Source: Bacteroidota bacterium
GTDB lineage: Bacteria > Bacteroidota > Bacteroidia > Cytophagales > Cyclobacteriaceae
Reading direction: 5' to 3'
Assembly: GCA_018267135.1 (NCBI GenBank)
Contig: JAFDZA010000005.1
Coordinates: forward strand, 122,877-186,876
DNA length: 64,000 nucleotides
Positions 28,504-36,396 of the stretch are shown here, one piece after another (the stretch's first letter is position 1; each line of letters starts with the position of its first letter). Both the position numbers and the translations under genes were made by a program. Under the pieces are notes generated by a model, which saw only the letters and a list, made by a program, of their open reading frames with translations, had not been told where the DNA came from and did no database searches.

Positions 28504-29076
28504 ATGAAAAAAAAACCTCCGGAAGGTATCGAAAAATATTTTTTGGCAATTATCCCTCCTCCTCCCGTGGTTGACGAGATACAAACCATTAAAGAATATA
28601 TAGGAAATAAATTTAACTGCCGGGCCGCTCTTCGTTCTCCACCACACATTACCTTACACATGCCGTTTTGGTGGAAAGAAAAAAAGGAAGACACCCTCTG
28701 CCAGTCGATTGATAAATTTTGTAAAAATCAACAGCCATTTGCCCTGACTCTTTCTGCGTTTGGTGCTTTTGAGCCTCGCGTCATTTTTATAGATGTGGCC
28801 CAAAACGAGCCGCTTAAAAAATTACAATATCAGTTACACTGGTTTTGTAAAATAGAATTGAATTTGTTTAACGCGCACTATCGTGAATTACCTTTTCGCC
28901 CACACCTGACGGTGGCCTTTCGTGATTTGAAAAAAGAAATGTTTTATCTGGCCTGGCAGGAATTTCAAACAACTTCATTTCACCATTCGTTTGAGGTGCC
29001 CGGTATCCATATTTTAAAACACAACGGTAAAGTATGGCTGCCGTTTCAATTCTTTTCATTCGGAAATAATACCTAA
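28504..29076 (+). CDS. 2H phosphoesterase / 2'-5' RNA ligase-like protein
   Basis: Protein of 190 aa with the two HxT motifs of the 2H superfamily: PPHITLHMPF near residue 48 and RPHLTVAF near 135. EKYFLAIIPPPPV is the typical first strand. Members act as cyclic phosphodiesterases or RNA ligases on 2',3'-cyclic or 2'-5' linkages; the substrate here is unknown. ATG 28504 is preferred to the TTG at 28468, which adds a poorly conserved leader. It is transcribed divergently from ypdA and precedes the beta-propeller gene by 21 bp. Confidence 0.82.
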   Translation: MKKKPPEGIEKYFLAIIPPPPVVDEIQTIKEYIGNKFNCRAALRSPPHITLHMPFWWKEKKEDTLCQSIDKFCKNQQPFALTLSAFGAFEPRVIFIDVAQNEPLKKLQYQLHWFCKIELNLFNAHYRELPFRPHLTVAFRDLKKEMFYLAWQEFQTTSFHHSFEVPGIHILKHNGKVWLPFQFFSFGNNT

Positions 29077-29097
29077 TTTAACATAAAATCAACAGCT

Positions 29098-29973
29098 ATG
29101 AAATGGGGTCTTTCTATTCTTCTTTCCTTTAGTGTGCTCTCCGGAATAGCCCAGGCCGGATCAGAAATTATTTTATTTGATCTACGGGTAAGTGTTCATA
29201 AAATTTCAATTTCTAATCCCCGAAATATTACCCGCCACAAAGGTTATGACAACCAACCCTTTTTTCATACTGATCTACCGCTGGTTTATTACACCTCCTT
29301 TAACGACAGCAGCCGGGCCGAAATTAAATCATATCATTTTATAAATGCTGAAACCAAATTCCTTACCCAAACACACGAACGCGAATATTCGCCCACCCTC
29401 ACCCCCGATCACCAATACATTTCGTGCATCATTCAGCGCGACAACGGAGCACAAGATTTAGGCAAGTACCCGGTGGAGGGCGGCAGCCCGGTAGTTATTG
29501 TTAGCAACCTCACGGTAGGCTACCATGCCTGGGCCGACAACAGCCACGTAGCTCTTTTTGTGCTAGGCAAAGACAACCTCCCTAATACATTACACTTTCT
29601 GCAATTGCCCACCCGGCACGATACCATCGTGGCCGAAAACATCGGGAGGTCATTACACCGGGTACCGCATGAAACAGAAATCAGTTTTGTGCAAAAAACT
29701 TCAGACTTAAATTGGATCATCAAAAAATTTAATACGTCATCAAAAAGAATAACAGAGCTGACAAAAACGCTGCCCGGCCGTGAAGACCTGTGCTGGACTC
29801 CGGACGGAAAAATAGTAATGAGTGACGGTACCAAGCTTTTTTGGATCAACCCGGCCAAAGACAACCGCTGGGGCGAGGTAGAGGTAAAATCGGGGCAGGA
29901 GTTTCTTAAGGGAATTACTCGCTTAGCAATAAATGCATCAGGCGATAAATTAGCCGTAGTGGTTACTGAATAA
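29098..29973 (+). CDS. Secreted TolB-like beta-propeller protein
   Basis: Protein of 291 aa with a signal peptide (ILLSFSVLSGIAQA). The mature part shows PD40/WD40-like blades: HKGYDNQPFFHTDLPLVYYT, REYSPTLTPDHQYISCI, AWADNSHVALFVLG, CWTPDGKIVMSDG and RLAINASGDKLAVV. Such proteins bind peptides or envelope partners; no enzyme motif is visible. It is three bases from the convergent YCII gene. The function is unknown. Confidence 0.72.
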   Translation: MKWGLSILLSFSVLSGIAQAGSEIILFDLRVSVHKISISNPRNITRHKGYDNQPFFHTDLPLVYYTSFNDSSRAEIKSYHFINAETKFLTQTHEREYSPTLTPDHQYISCIIQRDNGAQDLGKYPVEGGSPVVIVSNLTVGYHAWADNSHVALFVLGKDNLPNTLHFLQLPTRHDTIVAENIGRSLHRVPHETEISFVQKTSDLNWIIKKFNTSSKRITELTKTLPGREDLCWTPDGKIVMSDGTKLFWINPAKDNRWGEVEVKSGQEFLKGITRLAINASGDKLAVVVTE

Positions 29974-29976
29974 ATC

Positions 29977-30615
29977 CTACTTCTCACCAAAAGCACCTTG
30001 GGCTGTGCTCCACTTTTTTATTTCAAATTCCAAAAGGCCGGCCCGCACTGCCGGATCCGATTCAATTACCGCCTGATCAAGGTCGCCTTTCATAATGAGC
30101 ACCCCGCCATCTGTATCATTGAAGATGCCCTCGGCTACCACGTTGCCCGATTTTTTTAGTAAGCTCAGGTATTCATCATGCTGCTGCATCAGTTGGGGAA
30201 GATCATTTACATTAAATTTGGCGATGTATGAAGTAAATCGCACCAGTTGATACGATACCACCTCATACGGAGGGGGAGGTGCCTGCGGTTTCCCGTACCG
30301 GTATTGGTACGGAAGTATTTCTATTCTCCATTGATTCGAGCGAATAGCCGGGTCTGTTTTTAGCCATTTATCTACTTCAGCAGCCGAATTAGAATTAAAA
30401 ATAAGAATACCCCCACCGCCATCAAACGAACCATTTACCAGAAGCCTGCCTTCGTTAGTCAGTTTTTGAATATTGGCCCGGTGTCCTTTCATCAGTTGAT
30501 TGAGTTGTTCTTTAGGCATCTCTGGGGTATTGCCCCGAGCATACAAAAAGACCATCACAACTGGCTGAGCCGATAATGTTCTGGTCAAAAATAAAATCCA
30601 AATGAAAAATCGCAT
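29977..30615 (-). CDS. Exported protein with two YCII-like domains
   Basis: Protein of 212 aa with a signal peptide (FFIWILFLTRTLSAQ). Two tandem alpha/beta ferredoxin-like YCII domains follow: the first with KGHRANIQKLTNEGRLLVNG, then GGGGILIF, and the second with QQHDEYLSLLKKSGNVVAEG, then DGGVLIMKG. Each ends with DPAIRSNQWRIEI or DPAVRAGLLEFEI. YCII proteins are usually cytoplasmic and of unclear function; a secreted double form is less usual. The ATG at 30615 fits the signal peptide better than the upstream start at 30678, which reaches into the divergent kinase region. Confidence 0.72.
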   Translation of the reverse strand: MRFFIWILFLTRTLSAQPVVMVFLYARGNTPEMPKEQLNQLMKGHRANIQKLTNEGRLLVNGSFDGGGGILIFNSNSAAEVDKWLKTDPAIRSNQWRIEILPYQYRYGKPQAPPPPYEVVSYQLVRFTSYIAKFNVNDLPQLMQQHDEYLSLLKKSGNVVAEGIFNDTDGGVLIMKGDLDQAVIESDPAVRAGLLEFEIKKWSTAQGAFGEK

Positions 30616-30692
30616 TACTTTTCTTTTGAAAGTAAGTAAATATGCAAACTTTAAAGGCGAAGCATTGTACCTTGCCAAAAAATAATTTTTAC

Positions 30693-31535
30693 ATGATCAT
30701 TATTGCAGACAGTGGTGGCTCTAAAATAGACTGGCGGTTTTTAACCAAAGACGGAAAAATCAATCAGGCCAATAGCGTTGGGTTTAATCCCTATTACCAG
30801 CCGCTGGGTCATTTGCAAAACATCATTCACGAAACGCTGCTTCCGCTAGCCACTGAAGATGTAACTAAAATATTTTATTATGGCACGGGGGTATCTTCCG
30901 AGAAAAACGTAAAGAGCATCCACGGGGTATTTATTAAGTATTTTCCACAAGCCTCTATCGAAGTAGGCTGGGATTTGCTGGCGGCTGCCCGAGCCTTGTG
31001 CGGCCATGAGCCCGGTATTGCCTGCATCTTAGGAACGGGCTCAAACTCCTGCCTTTATGATGGCGAAAAGATTACCGGAAATGTAGCCAACCTCGGATGG
31101 ATTTTAGCTGATGAAGGATCGGGCACATACATGGGTAAACGCCTGATCTTTGATTACTTCCGCGAGCAAATGCCTCAGGAATTGGCGGCTCAGTTTAAAG
31201 CACGCTTTCCATTTACGCGCGAAGAGGTGTTGGAAAAAGTATATCAACAAGAAAAACCCGGTGCCTTTCTGGCCAGTTTTGCCAAATTTATCTTTCAACA
31301 CTTAAAAGATCCGTACTGCTACCGTTTAGCCTACCAAAGTTTTTCCGATTTTTTCGAAAATAATGTAATGAAATACGAAGGACATCAAAATCTGAAAGTA
31401 CATTTTGTAGGCTCTATCGGTTTTTATTTTAGCGATGTAGTAAGGCAAGTAGCCAACGATAAAGGCATTACGGTTAAAAACATTCTCGAAGGGCCTATTG
31501 CCGGGCTTACGCTGTTTCATCAACGCGATCTATGA
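30693..31535 (+). CDS. BadF/BadG/BcrA-type N-acetylhexosamine kinase (MurK-like)
   Basis: ASKHA-fold kinase of 280 aa. The phosphate-1 motif is IIIADSGGSKIDWRF, then GTGVSSEKN, the adenosine-side ACILGTGSNSCLYDG, and GWILADEGSGTYMG. Relatives phosphorylate GlcNAc or MurNAc released in peptidoglycan turnover. The 4-bp ATGA overlap with murQ strongly suggests MurNAc kinase activity yielding MurNAc-6-phosphate for MurQ, as in MurK-MurQ pairs described in Clostridium and Tannerella. ATG 30693 is used because it lies directly before the conserved strand. Confidence 0.82.
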   Translation: MIIIADSGGSKIDWRFLTKDGKINQANSVGFNPYYQPLGHLQNIIHETLLPLATEDVTKIFYYGTGVSSEKNVKSIHGVFIKYFPQASIEVGWDLLAAARALCGHEPGIACILGTGSNSCLYDGEKITGNVANLGWILADEGSGTYMGKRLIFDYFREQMPQELAAQFKARFPFTREEVLEKVYQQEKPGAFLASFAKFIFQHLKDPYCYRLAYQSFSDFFENNVMKYEGHQNLKVHFVGSIGFYFSDVVRQVANDKGITVKNILEGPIAGLTLFHQRDL

Positions 31536-32347
31536 AGCTGCCGAAAGGAAGCTATACTGAATCGCCATCGCATTACAATAACCTGGAGGCGATGACGGTG
31601 CGCCAGTTGTTAGTTAATATTAACCGCGAAGATGCTTCTGTTCCTCTTATCATAAAAAAATCAATTCCTCAGATTGAAGTTTTGGTGAAATCCATTGTGG
31701 CCAAAATGAAAAAAGGCGGACGCATATTTTACATTGGAGCCGGCACAAGCGGGCGACTCGGCATATTAGATGCCTCAGAAATTCCTCCTACTTATGGAGT
31801 GTCTCACACCCAAGTAATCGGGTTAATAGCCGGAGGCGATAAAGCCATCCGCAAAGCGATAGAAAATGCCGAGGATAGTCATACCCAAGCCTGGAAAGAT
31901 TTACTAAAATATAAAATCAATAAAACCGATGTGGTGGTTGGCATTGCTGCCTCGGGGCGAACTCCTTATGTAATAGGTGGCGTAAAAAGGGCACGCCAAA
32001 AGGGAATTATCACAGGCTGCATCACGTGCAATAAAAATTCGGAATTGGCAGCGGCTGTTAACTATCCTATAGAGATTATTGTAGGCCCTGAGTTTGTAAC
32101 CGGCAGCACACGAATGAAAGCCGGCACCGCACAAAAACTTGTACTAAATATGATCTCTACATCCGTTATGGTGCAACTGGGCCGCGTGAAAGGAAATAAA
32201 ATGGTAGATATGAAATTAACCAATACCAAATTAGTTAACCGGGGTGTCCGGATGATTATGGATGAACTCGGAGTGGCCGAATCTAAGGCAATCCTTCTGC
32301 TGGAAAAATGGGGCAGTGTGCGTAAGGCCATTAATACATCGGCCTGA
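31532..32347 (+). CDS. murQ: N-acetylmuramic acid 6-phosphate etherase
   Basis: Cleaves the lactyl ether of MurNAc-6-phosphate to GlcNAc-6-phosphate and D-lactate in cytoplasmic cell-wall recycling. The SIS-domain protein (271 aa) has YNNLEAMTVRQLL, YIGAGTSGRLGILDASEIPP, the GIAASGRTPYV loop and GPEFVTGSTRMKAGTAQK, all diagnostic. Its ATG overlaps the kinase stop. It ends 24 bp from the convergent SprT-like gene. Confidence 0.94.
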   Translation: MKLPKGSYTESPSHYNNLEAMTVRQLLVNINREDASVPLIIKKSIPQIEVLVKSIVAKMKKGGRIFYIGAGTSGRLGILDASEIPPTYGVSHTQVIGLIAGGDKAIRKAIENAEDSHTQAWKDLLKYKINKTDVVVGIAASGRTPYVIGGVKRARQKGIITGCITCNKNSELAAAVNYPIEIIVGPEFVTGSTRMKAGTAQKLVLNMISTSVMVQLGRVKGNKMVDMKLTNTKLVNRGVRMIMDELGVAESKAILLLEKWGSVRKAINTSA

Positions 32348-32371
32348 TTTTATTCCCAATTCTTGTTTAGT

Positions 32372-32995
32372 CTATAGCAATGACAGTTGCGCACTGCCAA
32401 TCTCCATATCGGCCGGCACTAAGTATTGTCGGCTCGATTTTAGCTCACGACACAAAACACGCGTTCTGCGCAGCTTTCCTTTGGTAAACCATTTCCCCTG
32501 CAACTGGAATATACTTCCCTCCGGCACATGAGAAAGCAGCGTAGTCGATTGTTTATTTTTATCTAATGCACGAAATAGATGCGTAAGTTCAGAATCAGAA
32601 AAACTGGAGGCTAGAGGATTTTGCATGTGTGCTATCAAGCCACTTAACAAAGGCTCTGGAAAATGGGTGAGATTGAGTAAAGGCAGTAGTAAGCGTTGAA
32701 AGGTTTGTTTCCATTCGGCTCCATGGGCTTCAGCTTTATACCCCTGTTGGATGTACACCCGCAAGTGGGCCACCTCATGCACGTACGTCATCAGAAACAA
32801 ATGGGGGGCTAAGTTGTCATTTACCGTAATGCGCGGTCGTTTGTTCATACCGCAGGTAAAATCGCCCACCTTGGATACGCGATTTTTTCTGAGCTTAAAA
32901 ATAAACTCAGATTCTTGCCATAGATGCAGGCAGTAATCTACTGCCAAGGGCGGCACATGGCGGGTAAGGATTTGTCTTATTTCTTCTATCTGCAT
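32372..32995 (-). CDS. SprT-like zinc metallopeptidase domain protein
   Basis: Protein of 207 aa. The zinc motif HEVAH (HExxH) near residue 93 is followed by a third ligand candidate in HGAEWK, the SprT/SprT-like arrangement. An N-terminal helix and KVGDFTCGMNKRPRITVN complete the domain. The C-terminal ~60 residues contain EGSIFQLQGKWFTKGKLRRT and a conserved cysteine (VLCREL), similar to the zinc-ribbon position of the family but without a full set of cysteines. Eukaryotic SPRTN degrades DNA-protein crosslinks; the bacterial role is not established. No signal peptide is present. Confidence 0.8.
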   Translation of the reverse strand: MQIEEIRQILTRHVPPLAVDYCLHLWQESEFIFKLRKNRVSKVGDFTCGMNKRPRITVNDNLAPHLFLMTYVHEVAHLRVYIQQGYKAEAHGAEWKQTFQRLLLPLLNLTHFPEPLLSGLIAHMQNPLASSFSDSELTHLFRALDKNKQSTTLLSHVPEGSIFQLQGKWFTKGKLRRTRVLCRELKSSRQYLVPADMEIGSAQLSLL

Positions 32996-33004
32996 AAAAA
33001 GAAA

Positions 33005-33029
33005 AAGGCTTTAGTTTTTCTAAAGCCTT
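33005..33029 (-). terminator. Rho-independent terminator after the Lys/Ala lipoprotein gene
   Basis: A perfect 10-bp stem AAGGCTTTAG/CTAAAGCCTT with a 5-base loop is followed on the minus strand by a T-rich run. A second small inverted repeat (AATCTCT/AGAGATT, 33038-33058) overlaps the stop codon of the gene. Confidence 0.75.
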
Positions 33030-33056
33030 CCCGGGAAAATCTCTTTTTATTAGAGA

Positions 33057-33299
33057 TTACTTCTTCTTTTTTGCTGAAGCGGCTTTAGCTACTGAATCTG
33101 CTTTAGCAACAGAATCAGCTTTAGCTTTTGCCTTAGCGGCAGCAGCCTCTTCAACTTTCTTAATGGAGTCAGCTTTAGCAGCAGCAGCAACAGAATCAGC
33201 CTTTGCTTTAGCAGCAGCTTCTTCTTTAGCCTTATTGCCACAAGCAGTAAATGCTACAGCAAAAGCGGCAACCATCATCATTGCGAACAATTTTTTCAT
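33057..33299 (-). CDS. Small Lys/Ala/Asp-rich repetitive lipoprotein
   Basis: Protein of 80 aa. The signal ends in a lipobox-like AFTAC. Almost all of the mature part is built from Ala, Lys, Asp, Ser and Val in repeats such as KAKADSVAAAAKADS and KADSVAKADSVAKA, ending in KKKK. It should form a charged alpha-helix or coiled coil, perhaps spanning the periplasm or touching peptidoglycan, by loose analogy with Lpp-like proteins. That role is speculative. It has a consensus promoter and a strong terminator of its own, suggesting a well-expressed monocistronic gene. Confidence 0.75.
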   Translation of the reverse strand: MKKLFAMMMVAAFAVAFTACGNKAKEEAAAKAKADSVAAAAKADSIKKVEEAAAAKAKAKADSVAKADSVAKAASAKKKK

Positions 33300-33327
33300 A
33301 GTTGTTTACAGGTTATAAATTTGCCCG

Positions 33328-33360
33328 CAAATATAAGTGTTGGGTTTGATTTTAAATCAA
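33328..33360 (-). promoter_or_regulatory. Bacteroidota-type promoter of the small lipoprotein gene
   Basis: On the minus strand TTG (33358-33360) is followed after 22 bp by TATATTTG (33335-33328), matching TAnnTTTG. It lies 28 bp before the start codon at 33299. Confidence 0.55.
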
Positions 33361-33437
33361 GAAACCTAAAAAAATATGAGTTTTCTTGCCAAATGGCATT
33401 AAAAAGAGCTCCTTAGAACGGGTGCAACCGTTGCCAG

Positions 33438-34745
33438 TTATTTTTTTCTGAAAAACAATCGAATCGGAGTGCCTTCAAAATCAAATTTTTCCCTCAGCCG
33501 GTTTTCCAAAAAACGTTGGTACGACTCCTGAATATACTGGGGCAGATTACAAAAAAATGCAAATGACGGGGTCTTAGCCGACACCTGTGTAATGTATTTT
33601 ATCTGAATCAGCTTACCCTTCGTAGCCGGGGGCGGATAATGGCTAATCTCGGGGAGAAGTGCTTCATTCAGGGCTGACGTGGGGATTTTTTTAGTTTTAT
33701 TTTGATACGCCTCCACGGCCTTCTCAATCACTTGAAAAATACGTTGTTTGGTTAGGACGGAGGCAAAAACAAAAGGAATGTAGCTAATGGGGGCTATTTT
33801 GCTGAGCATTTCTTTTTTCAGTTTATCTGCTGTTTTACTGTCTTTCTCAATCAAATCCCACTTGTTTACCATAATTACCATACCCTTACCTTGCTTTTGT
33901 GCCAGGCTGATGATGTTTACGTCCTGCGATTCCAACCCCCGCTCGGCATCAATAACAATAATACAGATATCGCTCTCTTCCAAGGCCCGGAGCGAACGAA
34001 GCACCGAATAAAACTCTACATCTTCCACCACTTTACTCTTTTTTCGGATACCGGCCGTATCGATCAAAATGAAATCCTTTCCGTACATTTTATAGTGCGA
34101 GTGGATGGCATCGCGCGTGGTGCCGGCTTCATCGGTAACAATACTGCGCTCCGAGCCAAGAAGAACATTAAGCAATGAAGACTTACCTACGTTGGGCCTA
34201 CCCAGAATAGCAATTTTAGGGATACCCGCATAGGGGTCTTTTATTCCTTCGGATGGAAATGTTTTAACCAGCGCATCGAGCAGTTCGCCTGTGCCCGATC
34301 CGTTCTCGGCCGACAGAGGATATATTTCGCCCATGCCAAGCTCATAAAATTCCGAGGCTTCGGCTGTTTTGTTGGGCGTATCTACTTTGTTGGCGGCAAT
34401 GAACACCGGCTTTTTTGATCTGCGAATGAGATTGGCAAATTCTTTGTCGTAGCCGGTAAGGCCTTGCTGGCAATCAACCATGAAAATAACGGCAGCGCAT
34501 TCATCTAAAGCCAGCTCTACTTGCTTTCGTATCTGCGATTCAAACTTGTCGTCTGAGCCGGTAACATAGCCTCCGGTATCAATTACCGTAAAAAACTTTC
34601 CAGTCCACTCGGCATAGCCATAGTGCCGATCGCGCGTTACCCCGGGCATATCGTCCATAATAGCCTGGCGTTGCTCTACCAGCCGGTTAAAGAGGGTGGA
34701 TTTACCTACGTTGGGCCTGCCAACAATTGCTACGATGTTTGCCAT
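33438..34745 (-). CDS. der: Ribosome assembly GTPase Der (EngA)
   Basis: Double Era-like GTPase of 435 aa needed for 50S subunit maturation. G domain 1 has GRPNVGKSTLF, then DTGGY and NKVD. G domain 2 has GRPNVGKSSLL, then DTAGIRKKSKV and NKWD. A C-terminal KH-like domain closes with GTPIRLFFRKK. All motifs and the length are normal. It is transcribed from the same strand as era with 76 bp between them. Confidence 0.97.
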   Translation of the reverse strand: MANIVAIVGRPNVGKSTLFNRLVEQRQAIMDDMPGVTRDRHYGYAEWTGKFFTVIDTGGYVTGSDDKFESQIRKQVELALDECAAVIFMVDCQQGLTGYDKEFANLIRRSKKPVFIAANKVDTPNKTAEASEFYELGMGEIYPLSAENGSGTGELLDALVKTFPSEGIKDPYAGIPKIAILGRPNVGKSSLLNVLLGSERSIVTDEAGTTRDAIHSHYKMYGKDFILIDTAGIRKKSKVVEDVEFYSVLRSLRALEESDICIIVIDAERGLESQDVNIISLAQKQGKGMVIMVNKWDLIEKDSKTADKLKKEMLSKIAPISYIPFVFASVLTKQRIFQVIEKAVEAYQNKTKKIPTSALNEALLPEISHYPPPATKGKLIQIKYITQVSAKTPSFAFFCNLPQYIQESYQRFLENRLREKFDFEGTPIRLFFRKK

Positions 34746-34821
34746 TTCTATTTAGCCGGTGGAACTTATTTTTTACGGGTGCAAAGGTAACGCAACACCG
34801 GGTAATCGGCTAAAGCTAATT

Positions 34822-35688
34822 TTAGTAGCCGAATTGTTTTAATCTTAGCTTCTGTTTGCGCCAGTTGGCTGATACCTTTACATGAGTTTCTAAAAATATT
34901 TTCTTTCCAAAAAATGATTCTAAATCAAGCCTTGCTGCAGTGCCCACTTTTTTTAATGAGCTTCCGCCTTTGCCAATCAAAATGCCTTTCTGTGAATCGC
35001 GTTCCACAAAGATGGTAGCCCGGATGCGGATGATGGCCTCTTCTTCTTTAAACGATTCAATAGCTACTTCGCAACTATAAGGGATTTCTTGTTCGTATTG
35101 GAGAAATATTTTTTCGCGGATGATCTCCGAAGCAAAAAAGCGTTCGCTGCGGTCGGTCAGTTCATCTTTGGAGTAGAAGCCCGGATGTTCTGGCAAATAA
35201 TTTTTGATGGCAGTTAATACCTGATTTAAGTTTTCGCCCGTCTTGGCCGAAACCGGAATGATTTCTTTGGCTTGAATAAGGTTTTTCCAGTACTCGGTTT
35301 TGTCTTGCACCTGCGAGCCTTTGGCCAAATCTATTTTATTGATGAGCAGGATAATCGGGGTTTGAATTTTCTGAAACCGGGCAAACAGATTTTCATCCCA
35401 TTTTTCACTCAACTCTACAATCAGCAAGATTACATCAGCATCTTCGAGCGATACTTTTACATAGTTCATCATGGCCTCGTGCAGTTCGTATTTGGGTTCG
35501 AGCAGCCCGGGCGTATCTGAATATACAATTTGAAAATCCTCCCCATTTAAAATACCCATAATGCGGTGGCGGGTAGTTTGGGCCTTGGCCGTAATAATAG
35601 ATAGACTTTCGCCTACCAGTTTGTTCATTAAACTACTCTTGCCCACATTGGGTTTACCAATAATGCTAACAAAACCGGAACGGTGCAT
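34822..35688 (-). CDS. era: 16S rRNA-binding GTPase Era
   Basis: GTPase of 288 aa acting in 30S assembly. It shows GKPNVGKSSLMN (G1), SDTPGLLEP (G3) and NKIDLA (G4), and a C-terminal KH domain with RDSQKGILIGKGGSSLKK, which binds the 3' end of 16S rRNA. The length and order of domains are normal. A strong terminator separates it from lemA upstream, so its promoter must lie in the ~20 bp behind that hairpin or reach through it. Confidence 0.96.
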   Translation of the reverse strand: MHRSGFVSIIGKPNVGKSSLMNKLVGESLSIITAKAQTTRHRIMGILNGEDFQIVYSDTPGLLEPKYELHEAMMNYVKVSLEDADVILLIVELSEKWDENLFARFQKIQTPIILLINKIDLAKGSQVQDKTEYWKNLIQAKEIIPVSAKTGENLNQVLTAIKNYLPEHPGFYSKDELTDRSERFFASEIIREKIFLQYEQEIPYSCEVAIESFKEEEAIIRIRATIFVERDSQKGILIGKGGSSLKKVGTAARLDLESFFGKKIFLETHVKVSANWRKQKLRLKQFGY

Positions 35689-35710
35689 GGGGCAGGCTTT
35701 TTACAAAAAT

Positions 35711-35741
35711 AAAAAACACCCGGAGTTCTCGGGTGTTTTTT
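35711..35741 (-). terminator. Terminator after lemA
   Basis: A perfect 12-bp inverted repeat (AAAAAACACCCG/CGGGTGTTTTTT) with a 7-base loop. A-runs and T-runs on both sides make it functional in either direction; the gene that ends next to it is lemA on the minus strand. Confidence 0.85.
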
Positions 35742-35759
35742 ATTTCAACTTATCGTTAA

Positions 35760-36341
35760 TTAAAATTTTACTTCGGGGGCTTTATCGGCTCCGGCTTGTG
35801 CCTGAAAAAATCCTTTTTCCTTAAACCCACCAATCATGGCTATCAAATTGCCGGGAAACCCAACAATGGTGGTATTGTAATCGCTCACGGCATCGTTAAA
35901 CCGTTGGCGCGAAACATTAATGCGATTCTCGGTTCCTTCAAGTTGCGCCTGCAGGTCTAGAAAATTTTGGTTGGCTTTTAAATCAGGATATTTTTCGGCC
36001 ACCACCATCAGCCTGCCCAAAGCCTGACTCAACCCGCCCTGTGCTTGCTGAAACTCGGCCAATTTTTCGGGCGTGAGGTTGGTAGGATCTATTTTTACCT
36101 GTGTGGCACTGGCCCGGGCCTCAATTACTTTGGTAAGTGTTTCTTTTTCAAAGTTGGCATAGCCCTTTACGGTATTTACCAGATTGGGGATCAGGTCTGT
36201 TCTACGTTGGTAATCCGACTCCACGTTTCCCCAGGTTTTTTTTACAGTCTGGTCTTTTCCGACAATGCCGTTGTATTTGCTGATCGCCCAGAGAACAACC
36301 AGAGCAATGACAATCCACGGGATATATTTTCTAAAATTCAT
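35760..36341 (-). CDS. lemA: LemA family membrane protein
   Basis: Protein of 193 aa with one N-terminal membrane helix (IPWIVIALVVLWAISKYNG) and a long helical domain. VKKTWGNVESDYQRRTDLIP is the LemA hallmark; ENRINVSRQRFNDAVSDYN and GFPGNLIA follow. LemA proteins are widespread, with a proposed N-out orientation and largely unknown function. It is preceded on the same strand by asd (55 bp gap) and followed by a terminator. Confidence 0.92.
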   Translation of the reverse strand: MNFRKYIPWIVIALVVLWAISKYNGIVGKDQTVKKTWGNVESDYQRRTDLIPNLVNTVKGYANFEKETLTKVIEARASATQVKIDPTNLTPEKLAEFQQAQGGLSQALGRLMVVAEKYPDLKANQNFLDLQAQLEGTENRINVSRQRFNDAVSDYNTTIVGFPGNLIAMIGGFKEKGFFQAQAGADKAPEVKF

Positions 36342-36396
36342 ACGTATTGTTTGTTTAGTGAGGCGAAGATAATCCTTTTAATGGCGAGTATGAAAA

